A model generated the notes under the pieces. The model did not search any database, had not been told where the DNA came from, and worked only from the letters and a program-made list of their open reading frames with translations. A DNA stretch of 64,000 bases from Rhodocyclaceae bacterium (GTDB lineage Bacteria > Pseudomonadota > Gammaproteobacteria > Burkholderiales > Rhodocyclaceae): positions 92,027 through 156,026 of the forward strand of contig JADKHX010000012.1 in NCBI GenBank assembly GCA_016721505.1, written 5' to 3'. Each line of letters begins with the position of its first letter. The first letter of the stretch is position 1. Of the stretch, positions 44,336 through 53,098 are shown piece by piece. Both the position numbers and the translations under genes were made by a program.

Positions 44336-46699
44336 ATGCGCTTTTCAAAAACCCAACGCACGATCTTGCACCGCTCTATTGCTGCGCTCTTAGCCATGCC
44401 CACCATGACAACTGGCGTTGCGTACGCGCAAAGTACCAGTGATCAAGCTGCCACCGGTGGTACCGAACAAATTGTCGTCACCGCACGTCGTCGTGAAGAG
44501 TTACTGCAGGATGTACCGGGCTCGGTCAGCGTGTTTTCCGGTGCGTCGCTTGAAAAGGCCGGCATTCCTGACATTACCGGCCTCGCCGACCTGATTCCAA
44601 ATACGACACTCAAGGCATCCCGGGCAACCAACTCAACGCTGACTGCATTCATTCGCGGTATCGGCCAACAGGATCCTGTAGCCGGATATCAACAAGGTGT
44701 CGGCATTTATTTGGATGATGTGTACATGGCACGCCCTCAAGGCGCGCTGGCAGATATATACGATCTTGACCGCATCGAAGTGCTACGCGGCCCGCAGGGA
44801 ACGCTCTACGGGCGAAATACTATCGGTGGCGCGGTCAAATACGTCACTCGCAAGCTCCCAGCCAAGACAGAGATGAGTGTCAAAGCGACTTACGGAGAAT
44901 ATAACGAGCGCGACCTGGTGGTAAAGGCCAGCGCGCCCTTGTCTGACACCTTCCGTATCGGCGCCAGCTTTGCATCATTCGACCGCGACGGCTTTGGCAA
45001 AAACGTGGTGAACGGCAACGACAACTACAACAAGGATGTGAAGGCCGGTCGCGTCAGCATCGAGATGATGCCGACCAGCTCCCTGTTCATCCGCTTGGCG
45101 GCTGACAGAACGATCGATGACTCGCTGCCCAAACAAGGTTATCGCTTGACTGCTGGCCCGGCACCAACCAACGAGCCGGTGCTTGGTGGTTACTACGACA
45201 CACGGGCGAACCTGTATAAGGTTCTCGGCCAGGACCAGGAAGTGGTATCGCATGGAGAATCACTGCTGATCGACTATCAAATCAATCCTACGCTGTCATT
45301 CAAGTCGATCACCGCATCGCGCGGTTCGGAGTCGTTTGCACCGATCGATTTCGACTCGCTCAGCACTGCCCTTTTCGAAGCACCGGCAATTTATACCGAC
45401 GAGCAAACCAGTCAGGAGTTTCAACTGACCTACACAGGAGAAAAGTTGCAAGGTGTAGCTGGTGTGTTTTATATGAAGTCAAACGCATTTAATGAATTCG
45501 ATGTCTTGTACAACGCCTTAGGCGGTTTATCGCTCTACACTCGCGACAACATCGACAGCAAGACGTGGGCGGTATATGCCGATGCCAACTACAAAATTAG
45601 TGACGCGTTTGACGTCAACCTTGGCCTGCGCTACACGGAAGATACGGTCAGGGCAGCCATATACAAGCGAACGTACTTTGGGCTTGCCGGATCGCCGACG
45701 CTTGGCAACCCGGCTGCAGTTGGTAGCGCCGTTGTCAATACGGATATGACTGCGACTGATTTGAATCGGACTGACAACAAACTCACGCCAAAAATTGGCT
45801 TTGGTTGGAAACTCGCTCCTGGACAAAATGTCTACGGGTCATATTCGGAGGGGTTCAAGGGCGGCATGTTTGATCCTCGTATGGACTTAGGTGGAGTTCC
45901 AGGCAGCGCTACCTCACTGATCAAACGCAAGGGAGTTGAACCCGAACAAGTCAGCACTTACGAGCTAGGACTGAAGTCGTCATTCAATGGTGGGCGCGTC
46001 CAAACCAATGCAGCGGTGTTTTTTACCGACTACAACAATGTACAAATTCCGGGCTCGATACCGACTTTTGCAGCTGATGGCGTGACAGTTACGGGATTTG
46101 CCGGATCGCTGACCAACGCCGGCAAGGCCAAGATCAACGGCCTCGAACTCGAAGTTGTGGCCCGGCTCACGGATTCCTTTAGTGTCAGCGGCATGTACAG
46201 TCACATCGACGCCAAGTACAAGGAGTGGATTATTTCCAACGGTTTGGCGGGCGCCGCCCTTGCCCTCGTCAACGTCGCCAGCAGTGCCGAGTTCCAGAAC
46301 ACACCAAAGGACGCGGCAAACCTAACCGCAACCTACGAATGGCCGGTAGCGATGTTCGGCAAGTCCGGCAGCTTGGCGCTAAGCAACAGTGTGTCCTACA
46401 AGAGCAAGGTGTATCAGTCAGAAGCCGCACGCACATCAGGTATCGCGTCATGGGACGGAGCTGGCAACATCAATGTGACGCAGGCCAATATGCTGGCACA
46501 GGATGCTTATACATTGTGGGATGCCGGTCTCGTCTGGAGCAGTAGCGACCGCAAGACGCAGGTCGCGCTCAATGGACGCAACCTGACTGACAAACGCTAC
46601 AAAGTTGCTGGCTATCCGTTCGCCGGTTTCTTCAATACGATCACTGCGTTCTACGGTGACCCGCGTACTGTCAAGCTGACCGTAAGTCAGAAATTCTAA
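44336..46699 (+). CDS. TonB-dependent outer-membrane receptor
   Basis: A 787-aa TonB-dependent receptor from ATG 44336 behind AAGGAG. Signal peptide to about residue 31 (AYAQS), TonB box EQIVVTARRR (45-53), plug with LIRGIG-like FIRGIGQQDP and VLRGPQGTLYGRNTIGGAVKYVT, 22-strand barrel ending in TVKLTVSQKF with terminal Phe. The sequence style (VVTARRREELLQDVPGSVSV) is that of receptors used for carbon compounds rather than classical siderophores. Likely imports the substrate of this cluster. Confidence 0.93.
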   Translation: MRFSKTQRTILHRSIAALLAMPTMTTGVAYAQSTSDQAATGGTEQIVVTARRREELLQDVPGSVSVFSGASLEKAGIPDITGLADLIPNTTLKASRATNSTLTAFIRGIGQQDPVAGYQQGVGIYLDDVYMARPQGALADIYDLDRIEVLRGPQGTLYGRNTIGGAVKYVTRKLPAKTEMSVKATYGEYNERDLVVKASAPLSDTFRIGASFASFDRDGFGKNVVNGNDNYNKDVKAGRVSIEMMPTSSLFIRLAADRTIDDSLPKQGYRLTAGPAPTNEPVLGGYYDTRANLYKVLGQDQEVVSHGESLLIDYQINPTLSFKSITASRGSESFAPIDFDSLSTALFEAPAIYTDEQTSQEFQLTYTGEKLQGVAGVFYMKSNAFNEFDVLYNALGGLSLYTRDNIDSKTWAVYADANYKISDAFDVNLGLRYTEDTVRAAIYKRTYFGLAGSPTLGNPAAVGSAVVNTDMTATDLNRTDNKLTPKIGFGWKLAPGQNVYGSYSEGFKGGMFDPRMDLGGVPGSATSLIKRKGVEPEQVSTYELGLKSSFNGGRVQTNAAVFFTDYNNVQIPGSIPTFAADGVTVTGFAGSLTNAGKAKINGLELEVVARLTDSFSVSGMYSHIDAKYKEWIISNGLAGAALALVNVASSAEFQNTPKDAANLTATYEWPVAMFGKSGSLALSNSVSYKSKVYQSEAARTSGIASWDGAGNINVTQANMLAQDAYTLWDAGLVWSSSDRKTQVALNGRNLTDKRYKVAGYPFAGFFNTITAFYGDPRTVKLTVSQKF

Positions 46700-46734
46700 T
46701 CACGCACCATGGGTGCTGGAGGCACGGGCCATTA

Positions 46735-46757
46735 ACGGCGTGTCACCAGCACCAACT
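46735..46757 (+). repeat. Dispersed repeat, copy 10 (3' end replaced)
   Basis: Matches the repeat up to CACCAACT and then diverges; a CAGCTGA-TGCG-TCAGCTG hairpin follows, so together they could end the receptor transcript. Confidence 0.8.
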
Positions 46758-46819
46758 CAGCTGATGCGTCAGCTGGTGCGGCTTAGGTGCGTTAATTGCT
46801 GCGCCTGATTTCACAGACA

Positions 46820-47704
46820 ATGGAACTTGAGATGCAATCCTATGTTGAGCGCTGGTGGCAAAGTCACGACGGGCTAAAACTTTTCGCGCGGGACTATGCG
46901 CCTAGCGGTGGCGACGCGCATTGCCCGGTGATTTGCATACACGGTCTGACGCGCAATTCCTCCGACTTTGAAGATGTCGCGCCATGGATTGCCGCACAGG
47001 GTCGCCGCGTGCTCGCGGTAGATGTGCGCGGACGCGGGCATTCCACTTACGATGCAGAACCTGCGAATTACAATCCGGCGATATACGCCCAAGATGTAAT
47101 CAAACTGACCACTGATCTTGGCATTTCACGCGCCGTATTCATCGGCACATCGATGGGTGGCATCATCACCATGACCCTGGCGGTGAAGCGCCTGAGCCTG
47201 ATTGCCGGTGCAATTCTGAACGACGTCGGTCCGGTAATTTCGCAGGCCGGTTTGACTCGAATTGCCGGATATGCCGGCAAGGGAAAACCGGTGGATTCAT
47301 GGAGTGAAGCAGCCAACTACATCAGAGATATCAATCAAGCGGCTTTCCCGGAAAACACCATGGACGATTGGGGTGTGTGGGCGCGTCGTACCTTTGCAGA
47401 AAACATTCAAGGACAATTGGTGTTGCGCTACGACCCGAATATTGCCCGTCCGCTCCAAACCGGCAAGTTAAAAGCCACTTCCTTGCTCGCCAAACTGGCT
47501 TTCCGGCGTCTGGCACGTAATCGTCCCACTTTGCTGATTCGTGGTGCATTGTCTGACATTATTGAACCAGAGCAAGCCACTTACATGCGCGCCGCTGCGC
47601 CGACGATGCAATACGCCGAAGTGCCAAAGGTCGGCCACGCGCCGATGCTAATGGAAGCCGAAGCGCAAGCAGCGATTCGCGCCTTTTTGGCTCAGGTTGC
47701 CTAG
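46820..47704 (+). CDS. Alpha/beta hydrolase
   Basis: A 294-aa alpha/beta hydrolase. ICIHGLTRNSSDFEDVAPWIA forms the oxyanion loop, FIGTSMGGIITM the nucleophile elbow (Ser in GTSMGG), LLIRGALSDIIEPEQ an acid region and KVGHAPMLMEAE the catalytic His. Start at ATG 46820 or four codons later; a TTG further up is also in frame. Likely cleaves an ester, lactone or C-C bond in the cluster's pathway. Confidence 0.88.
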   Translation: MELEMQSYVERWWQSHDGLKLFARDYAPSGGDAHCPVICIHGLTRNSSDFEDVAPWIAAQGRRVLAVDVRGRGHSTYDAEPANYNPAIYAQDVIKLTTDLGISRAVFIGTSMGGIITMTLAVKRLSLIAGAILNDVGPVISQAGLTRIAGYAGKGKPVDSWSEAANYIRDINQAAFPENTMDDWGVWARRTFAENIQGQLVLRYDPNIARPLQTGKLKATSLLAKLAFRRLARNRPTLLIRGALSDIIEPEQATYMRAAAPTMQYAEVPKVGHAPMLMEAEAQAAIRAFLAQVA

Positions 47705-47737
47705 GCAATCCAGCGTTAGTCGGAGCGCGACAACAAT

Positions 47738-48205
47738 ATGCTTGCCTCCCCCGGTACTATCGCTGAGCAGCTTCATCACCGCATTGGCGAAGTGCTTTCC
47801 GTCTCGGATTGGATCCTTATCGACCAAGCTCGAATCAACACTTTTGCTGACGCCACCGGCGATCATTATTGGATCCACACCGATGTCGATCGAAGTCACA
47901 AGGAAGGAGCCTACGGCACTACCATCGCCCACGGCTTTCTTAGCCTATCGTTACTCGCACCAAGCTGTCTTGATGCAGTGTTACGTGTTTTAGGCGGCAA
48001 GCAAGTACTCAACTATGGTGTCGAACATGCACGCTTCATTGCTCCGGTTCGCTGTGGCAAAAGCCTGCGGTGTCGAATCAGTCTCGCGGCTATCACCGAC
48101 AAGCCTGATGGGCGATACTTGATTGATCTTGATTGCTACGTCGAAATCGACGGAGAAGAAAAACCGGCGCTGGTTGCTCACTCGCTGATGCTGATCACGT
48201 GTTGA
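47738..48205 (+). CDS. MaoC-like (R)-specific hydratase/dehydratase
   Basis: A 155-aa single hot-dog protein of the MaoC/NodN family that hydrates an enoyl-CoA. The signature FADATGDHYWIHTD supplies the catalytic Asp/His pair, and GTTIAHGFLSLSLLAP is the second conserved block. With the upstream CoA ligase this suggests a CoA-bound degradation route. Starts 33 bp after the hydrolase gene. Confidence 0.92.
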   Translation: MLASPGTIAEQLHHRIGEVLSVSDWILIDQARINTFADATGDHYWIHTDVDRSHKEGAYGTTIAHGFLSLSLLAPSCLDAVLRVLGGKQVLNYGVEHARFIAPVRCGKSLRCRISLAAITDKPDGRYLIDLDCYVEIDGEEKPALVAHSLMLITC

Positions 48206-48251
48206 ATAGATTTTGCTGCAAGCTACGCATATGCTGAGAGGAGAAGTTTGT

Positions 48252-49451
48252 ATGAATTTAGCTACCGGATGGAAGTCGCTGTGGATGCTTGCGGGTGCTG
48301 TCGCCACCTTGACTTCAGGCGTTGTCGCTGCCCAGGAACTCAAGATAGCGCTCATCTCTGGCCGAACCGGGGTGTTTGAAGCCTATGCCAAAGATACCGA
48401 GACGGGCTTCATGATGGGTCTGGAATATCTGACCGGCGGAAAGATGACGCTCAATGGCCGCAAGATCACAGTCATTCACAAAGATGACCAAAGCAAACCG
48501 GATCTCAGTCGTACTTTATTGGCCGAAGCTTACGGCGACGACAAAGTGGATATTGCCGTCGGTACTTCGTCCTCCGGTGCAGCAATTGCCATGCTGCCGG
48601 TCGCCGAAGAATACAAAAAAATCTTGATCGTTGAACCCGCGGTGGCCGACGCGATCACCGGCGACAAATGGAATCGATATATCTTCCGCACCAGCCGCAA
48701 TTCCATGCAGGACGGATTGGCCGCAGCAGGTACGATAAAAAGCGGCGGCAGTATCGCCTTCCTCGCGCAGGACTACGCTTTTGGTCGTGATGCAGTCAAG
48801 GCCGGCAAGGAAGCTTTGGCACTAGTTGGCAGCAAGGCCAAAGTAGTACACGAAGAATATGCAGCGCTCAGCACATCTGATTTCACCGCGCCGGCACAGC
48901 GTATTTTTGAAGTACTGAAGGACAAGCCGGCTCCACGGGTATTGGGCATCATTTGGGCAGGTCAAAGCCCGATGAGCAAGATCGCCGACATGAAGCCGGA
49001 GCGGTACGGCATTGCGCTGGCACCGGGAGGAAATATTTTGCCGGTGTTGAAAACCTGGAAGATTTATGCGGGAACCGAAGGGGCGATTTACTACTACTAT
49101 GGCTTTCCAAAAAACAAGATGAATGACTGGTTGGTTGCCGAACATCTCAAGCGCTTCAAGACGCCGCCGGATTTCTTCACTGCCGGTGGCTTTGCGGCCG
49201 CCAGCGCGGTGATCACGGCAATCAGCAAGGCGAAATCGACCGACACTGAGAAACTAATCAGCGCCATGGAGGGGATGGAATTCGAGACACCGAAGGGCAA
49301 AATGACTTTCCGTAAAGAAGACCATCAAGCACTGCAAGCGATGTATCACTTCCGCATTAAAAAAGAACAGAAAAGCGAATGGGATTTGCTTGAACTGGTG
49401 CGTGAAATTCCGGCCAGCGAGATGCCCTTGCCGATAAGAAATCAACGTTGA
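48252..49451 (+). CDS. ABC transporter substrate-binding protein, branched-chain amino-acid type
   Basis: A 399-aa periplasmic binding protein (Leu/Ile/Val-binding fold). Signal peptide WMLAGAVATLTSGVVAAQ, then LKIALISGRTGVFEAYAKDTETGFMMGLEYL and VGTSSSGAAIAMLPVAEEYKKILIVEPAVADAITG. Start at ATG 48252 behind GAGAGGAG. In catabolic clusters such proteins often bind aromatic acids or other small carboxylates, not amino acids; the ligand here is unknown. Confidence 0.9.
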   Translation: MNLATGWKSLWMLAGAVATLTSGVVAAQELKIALISGRTGVFEAYAKDTETGFMMGLEYLTGGKMTLNGRKITVIHKDDQSKPDLSRTLLAEAYGDDKVDIAVGTSSSGAAIAMLPVAEEYKKILIVEPAVADAITGDKWNRYIFRTSRNSMQDGLAAAGTIKSGGSIAFLAQDYAFGRDAVKAGKEALALVGSKAKVVHEEYAALSTSDFTAPAQRIFEVLKDKPAPRVLGIIWAGQSPMSKIADMKPERYGIALAPGGNILPVLKTWKIYAGTEGAIYYYYGFPKNKMNDWLVAEHLKRFKTPPDFFTAGGFAAASAVITAISKAKSTDTEKLISAMEGMEFETPKGKMTFRKEDHQALQAMYHFRIKKEQKSEWDLLELVREIPASEMPLPIRNQR

Positions 49452-49453
49452 GC

Positions 49454-50239
49454 ATGACCGCGACCGACACTGTGGCGAGTCCGTCGCTGTCCACTCATGA
49501 ACTGACCATACGCTTTGGCGGTCATGTCGCGGTCAATCAGGTCAGCGCTGATTTTTATCCCGGAACACTGACAGTAATCGTCGGCCCCAACGGCGCCGGA
49601 AAGACTACTTATTTCAATTTAATCTCCGGTCAGTTGGCAGCGACCACCGGCACGGTGCGCTTGTTCGGTAACGACATCACCCGCCTGGGGGCTGCCAAGC
49701 GAACTCGTCTGGGTATCGGACGCGCATTTCAATTGACCAATCTGTTTCCCAATCTGACCGTATTGGAAAACGTGCGCCTCGCGGTGCAGAGCCGCGCCGG
49801 TATCGGTATGAATATGTTTTCGTTATGGTCCGCGCATACCGGACTGTTGGATCGTGCAGAACATTTTCTCGAGCGCGTGGCGTTGATGGACCGTCGCGCC
49901 TCGACAGTCGCGGCGCTGTCTCATGGCGACAAGCGCAAGCTCGAAGTCGCTATTTTGCTGGCACTGGAACCAAAAATTCTGATGTTCGACGAACCGACAG
50001 CGGGCATGAGCGTCGATGAGGTACCGGTAGTGTTGGAGCTAATTCATCAGGTCAAAGTCGAGCGAAATTTGACCATCTTGCTGGTCGAACACAAGATGGA
50101 TGTGGTTCGCTCTTTGGCGGATCGCATCATCGTTTTGCACAACGGTCAACTGGTCGCCGACGGCGAGCCTGCCGCTGTAATCGCCTCGCCAATAGTTCAG
50201 GAAGCTTACCTTGGTACAGGCGCAACCGCCGATGTCTGA
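49454..50239 (+). CDS. ABC transporter ATPase, LivG type
   Basis: A 261-aa ATPase. Walker A GPNGAGKTTYFNLISG, signature LSHGDKRKLEVA (with LSHGD in place of LSGGQ, normal for LivG), Walker B KILMFDEPTAGM, and a LivG C-terminal tail. ATG 49454 follows the binding-protein stop by 2 bp; its own stop overlaps the LivF-type start by 8 bp. Confidence 0.93.
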   Translation: MTATDTVASPSLSTHELTIRFGGHVAVNQVSADFYPGTLTVIVGPNGAGKTTYFNLISGQLAATTGTVRLFGNDITRLGAAKRTRLGIGRAFQLTNLFPNLTVLENVRLAVQSRAGIGMNMFSLWSAHTGLLDRAEHFLERVALMDRRASTVAALSHGDKRKLEVAILLALEPKILMFDEPTAGMSVDEVPVVLELIHQVKVERNLTILLVEHKMDVVRSLADRIIVLHNGQLVADGEPAAVIASPIVQEAYLGTGATADV

Positions 50240-50957
50240 ACCTCTGCTCACACTCAATGCGATGCATACCCACATCGGGCAGTTTCATATCTTGCAGGGC
50301 GTCGATATGGTGGTGCCGCGTGGAGGCGTCTCGGCTTTGCTCGGGCGCAATGGCGCGGGCAAAACCACTACCTTGCGTACCATTATGGGATTGTGGCCGG
50401 CCAGTCAAGGCAGCATCCGTTTCGATGGTAAGGAAATTGGCAAACTGACCACGCCGGCGATTGCGCAATCGGGCATCGCCTACGTGCCGGAAAGTATGGC
50501 GATTTTTTCGGCGTTAACGGTCAAGGAAAACCTCTATCTCGCCGCACGTGAAGGCGAGATGGATAGCGTCCGCTTGGAATGGATTTTCGGCTTTTTTCCG
50601 GCGTTGAAGAAATTCTGGAATTATCCAGCAGGGAATCTTTCCGGCGGACAAAAGCAAATGGTGGCGATTGCACGTGCGATTGTTGAGCCACGCAAATTAC
50701 TGCTAATCGACGAGCCAACCAAAGGTCTGGCTCCGGCCATTGTGCACAATCTGATTGCCGCGTTTCGTGAACTCAAGACGACCGACACGACGATTCTTCT
50801 GGTCGAACAAAATTTCAGTTTTGTCAGCGCTCTGGCTGATCATGTCGCCGTAATGGATGACGGACGCATAGTGCATGCTGGTGCGATGCGCGATTTGGCC
50901 GAAGATCAGAAATTGCAGCAACGCCTGCTCGGTCTGTCTCTCGACAGCCATCAATAG
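50232..50957 (+). CDS. ABC transporter ATPase, LivF type
   Basis: A 241-aa ATPase. Walker A GRNGAGKTTTLRTIMG, signature LSGGQKQMVAIARA, Walker B LLLIDEPTKGLAP, H-loop VEQNFSF. Start at ATG 50232, overlapping the LivG-type gene. Pairs with the preceding ATPase in one importer. Confidence 0.93.
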   Translation: MSEPLLTLNAMHTHIGQFHILQGVDMVVPRGGVSALLGRNGAGKTTTLRTIMGLWPASQGSIRFDGKEIGKLTTPAIAQSGIAYVPESMAIFSALTVKENLYLAAREGEMDSVRLEWIFGFFPALKKFWNYPAGNLSGGQKQMVAIARAIVEPRKLLLIDEPTKGLAPAIVHNLIAAFRELKTTDTTILLVEQNFSFVSALADHVAVMDDGRIVHAGAMRDLAEDQKLQQRLLGLSLDSHQ

Positions 50958-50968
50958 GACGTATCAAC

Positions 50969-52006
50969 ATGCACCCATCCGCCACCACCGCGACACCCGT
51001 GACAGCCACTGCACCCGATGCTCTGCCTCAAGTGCCACACGATATTGCGCCGCTGCTGTTGGTGCCGCTGTTGGCCTTACTGATGTTGCCGCTAGTGGGT
51101 AGCCTACCGATCTGGATTACGTTGACGGTGGCTGGACTAGCGATGGGCATGATGATCTTCATCATGGCAAGCGGGCTGACACTGATTTTCGGTTTGATGG
51201 GTGTGCTTAATTTCGGTCACGGCGCATTCGTCTCGGTCGGCGCATTCACTGCAACGTTGGTATTCTTGCCTTTGCGCGGCTGGCTGGAAGTTGATTCGCT
51301 GTTGCTTAACCTAGGCGTACTTGGTCTTGCCATTCTGTTGGCGATGCTGGTAACGGGAATTCTCGGCTGGGCGTTTGAACGCGTCATCATCCAGCCGGTT
51401 TATGGCCAGCACCTCAAGCAAATTCTGATTACCACCGGCGGCATGATAGTGGCTGAACAGTTAATCAATGTGATCTGGGGCGCCGAGCAGATTCCTTTGC
51501 CCTTGCCAGCAAGTTTTCGCGGCGCATTCTTGTTGGGCGATGCGGCGATTGAAAAATATCGTTTGATTGCGGTGATCGTTGGCTTGACTGTTTTTGCAGT
51601 AATGTTTCTGGTACTTAACCGCACCAAGATTGGCTTGTTGATACGCGCCGGTGTGGAGAATCGGGAAATGGTCGAGGCGCTCGGCTACCGCATCCGCCGC
51701 TTGTTTGTGCTGGTGTTTGCAGCAGGTTCGGCGCTGGCCGGATTGGGCGGAGTGATGTGGGGTCTGTACAAAGAAACCTTGACTGCCGCGATGGGCGGAG
51801 AAACCATGGTCATGATATTTATTGTCATCATCATTGGCGGCCTCGGCTCAGTCGGCGGTTGTTTCATCGGCTCTTTGCTGATGGCGTTGGTGGTCAATTA
51901 CGCCGGCTTTCTGGCACCGAAGCTGGCGCTGGTCTCGAATATTTTGCTGATGATTACTGTGCTGTTATGGCGACCGGCCGGTCTCTATCCAGTTGCCCAG
52001 CACTAA
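50969..52006 (+). CDS. ABC transporter permease, LivH type
   Basis: A 345-aa inner-membrane permease of the branched-chain importer class. FIMASGLTLIFGLMGVLNFGHGAFVSVGAF is the LivH N-terminal signature; IIIGGLGSVGGCFIGSLLMALV is the EAA-like loop region. About eight to nine membrane segments. Confidence 0.92.
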   Translation: MHPSATTATPVTATAPDALPQVPHDIAPLLLVPLLALLMLPLVGSLPIWITLTVAGLAMGMMIFIMASGLTLIFGLMGVLNFGHGAFVSVGAFTATLVFLPLRGWLEVDSLLLNLGVLGLAILLAMLVTGILGWAFERVIIQPVYGQHLKQILITTGGMIVAEQLINVIWGAEQIPLPLPASFRGAFLLGDAAIEKYRLIAVIVGLTVFAVMFLVLNRTKIGLLIRAGVENREMVEALGYRIRRLFVLVFAAGSALAGLGGVMWGLYKETLTAAMGGETMVMIFIVIIIGGLGSVGGCFIGSLLMALVVNYAGFLAPKLALVSNILLMITVLLWRPAGLYPVAQH

Positions 52007-52023
52007 CGCAAACCCGAGGCACG

Positions 52024-53082
52024 ATGATGCTGAAACATTTGCTTTCTGATGATTTGCCACGTAGCCGGTTTCTCACCGTGCTGCTCGTACTGATTTTGTT
52101 TGGGTTGGCGTTCGCCCCCTTCATTACCAGCGGTGCCAGGCCGCTCAACACCGCAGCCACCATTTGCGTCTATATCGTGCTGGTGGCTTCCTATGATCTA
52201 TTGCTGGGCTACACCGGTATCGTCTCTTTCGCCCACACCATGTTCTTCGGCATTGGTGCCTATGGCATCGGTCTCGGGCTGGCAAGCGCCGGCCCGTTCT
52301 GGTGGATCGCCTTCAGCGGTCTGCTGTGCGCATTGTTACTGACCATCTTGCTGGCGCTCATCGTCGGACTTTTCGCCTTGCGCGTGCGCGCGATTTTTTA
52401 CGCGATGATCACGCTGGCAGTGGCCTCATCGTTTGCAGTACTCGCCTCGCAGTTATCCGATCTGACCGGTGGCGAAGATGGCAAAACCTTCTCGGTACCG
52501 GCGCTACTCTCGCCAAGTTTCCATCTGTTCGAGAACGAAGTCTTTGGCCGCATCATTGATGGCAAAGTCATCACCTACTATCTGGTGTTCGGTGTCGCGC
52601 TGATGCTTTTTTTGTTTTTACTGCGGGTAGTCAATTCACCTTTTGGCAGAGTGCTGCAGGCCATCCGTGAAAACGAGTTCCGTGCTGAGGCGCTTGGCTA
52701 TCAAACGATCTATTACCGTATCGCAGCCAATTGTCTGGCGGCGCTGGTCGCGGCCTTGGCCGGTGCGCTGATGGCATTGTGGTTGCGTTATGTCGGCCCC
52801 AAAACCATGCTCGGTTTTGAAGTGATGACCGATATTTTGCTAATTGTCGTAATCGGCGGCATGGGCACAATGTATGGCGCGGTGGTCGGCGCCGCCTTGT
52901 TCATGCTCGCCCAAAATTATCTGAAAACCCTGATGTTGCAGGCTTCGTCGGCCTTGGTCGGCGTGCCGTTTCTCGCCGAAGCGCTGCACCCCGACCGCTG
53001 GATGCTGTGGCTGGGCGTCATGTTTGTCGTGTCGGTTTACTGTTTTCCGGCAGGCATCGTCGGCAAATTACGCAGCACTTAA
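52024..53082 (+). CDS. ABC transporter permease, LivM type
   Basis: A 352-aa permease from ATG 52024 (or the ATG one codon later). YDLLLGYTGIVSFAHTMFFGIGAYG and ENEFRAEALGYQTIYYRIAANCLAALVAALAGAL mark LivM. A longer in-frame reading upstream runs through the LivH-type gene and is not real. Last gene of the plus-strand cluster, convergent with the spermidine synthase gene 16 bp away. Confidence 0.92.
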   Translation: MMLKHLLSDDLPRSRFLTVLLVLILFGLAFAPFITSGARPLNTAATICVYIVLVASYDLLLGYTGIVSFAHTMFFGIGAYGIGLGLASAGPFWWIAFSGLLCALLLTILLALIVGLFALRVRAIFYAMITLAVASSFAVLASQLSDLTGGEDGKTFSVPALLSPSFHLFENEVFGRIIDGKVITYYLVFGVALMLFLFLLRVVNSPFGRVLQAIRENEFRAEALGYQTIYYRIAANCLAALVAALAGALMALWLRYVGPKTMLGFEVMTDILLIVVIGGMGTMYGAVVGAALFMLAQNYLKTLMLQASSALVGVPFLAEALHPDRWMLWLGVMFVVSVYCFPAGIVGKLRST

Positions 53083-53098
53083 AAAATTCCAGCGAACA

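Noticed and set aside
51757..52023. Upstream extension of the LivM-type permease
   Set aside because: The extra 89 codons overlap the LivH-type gene in another frame and resemble no protein; the ATG at 52024 starts a normal LivM.
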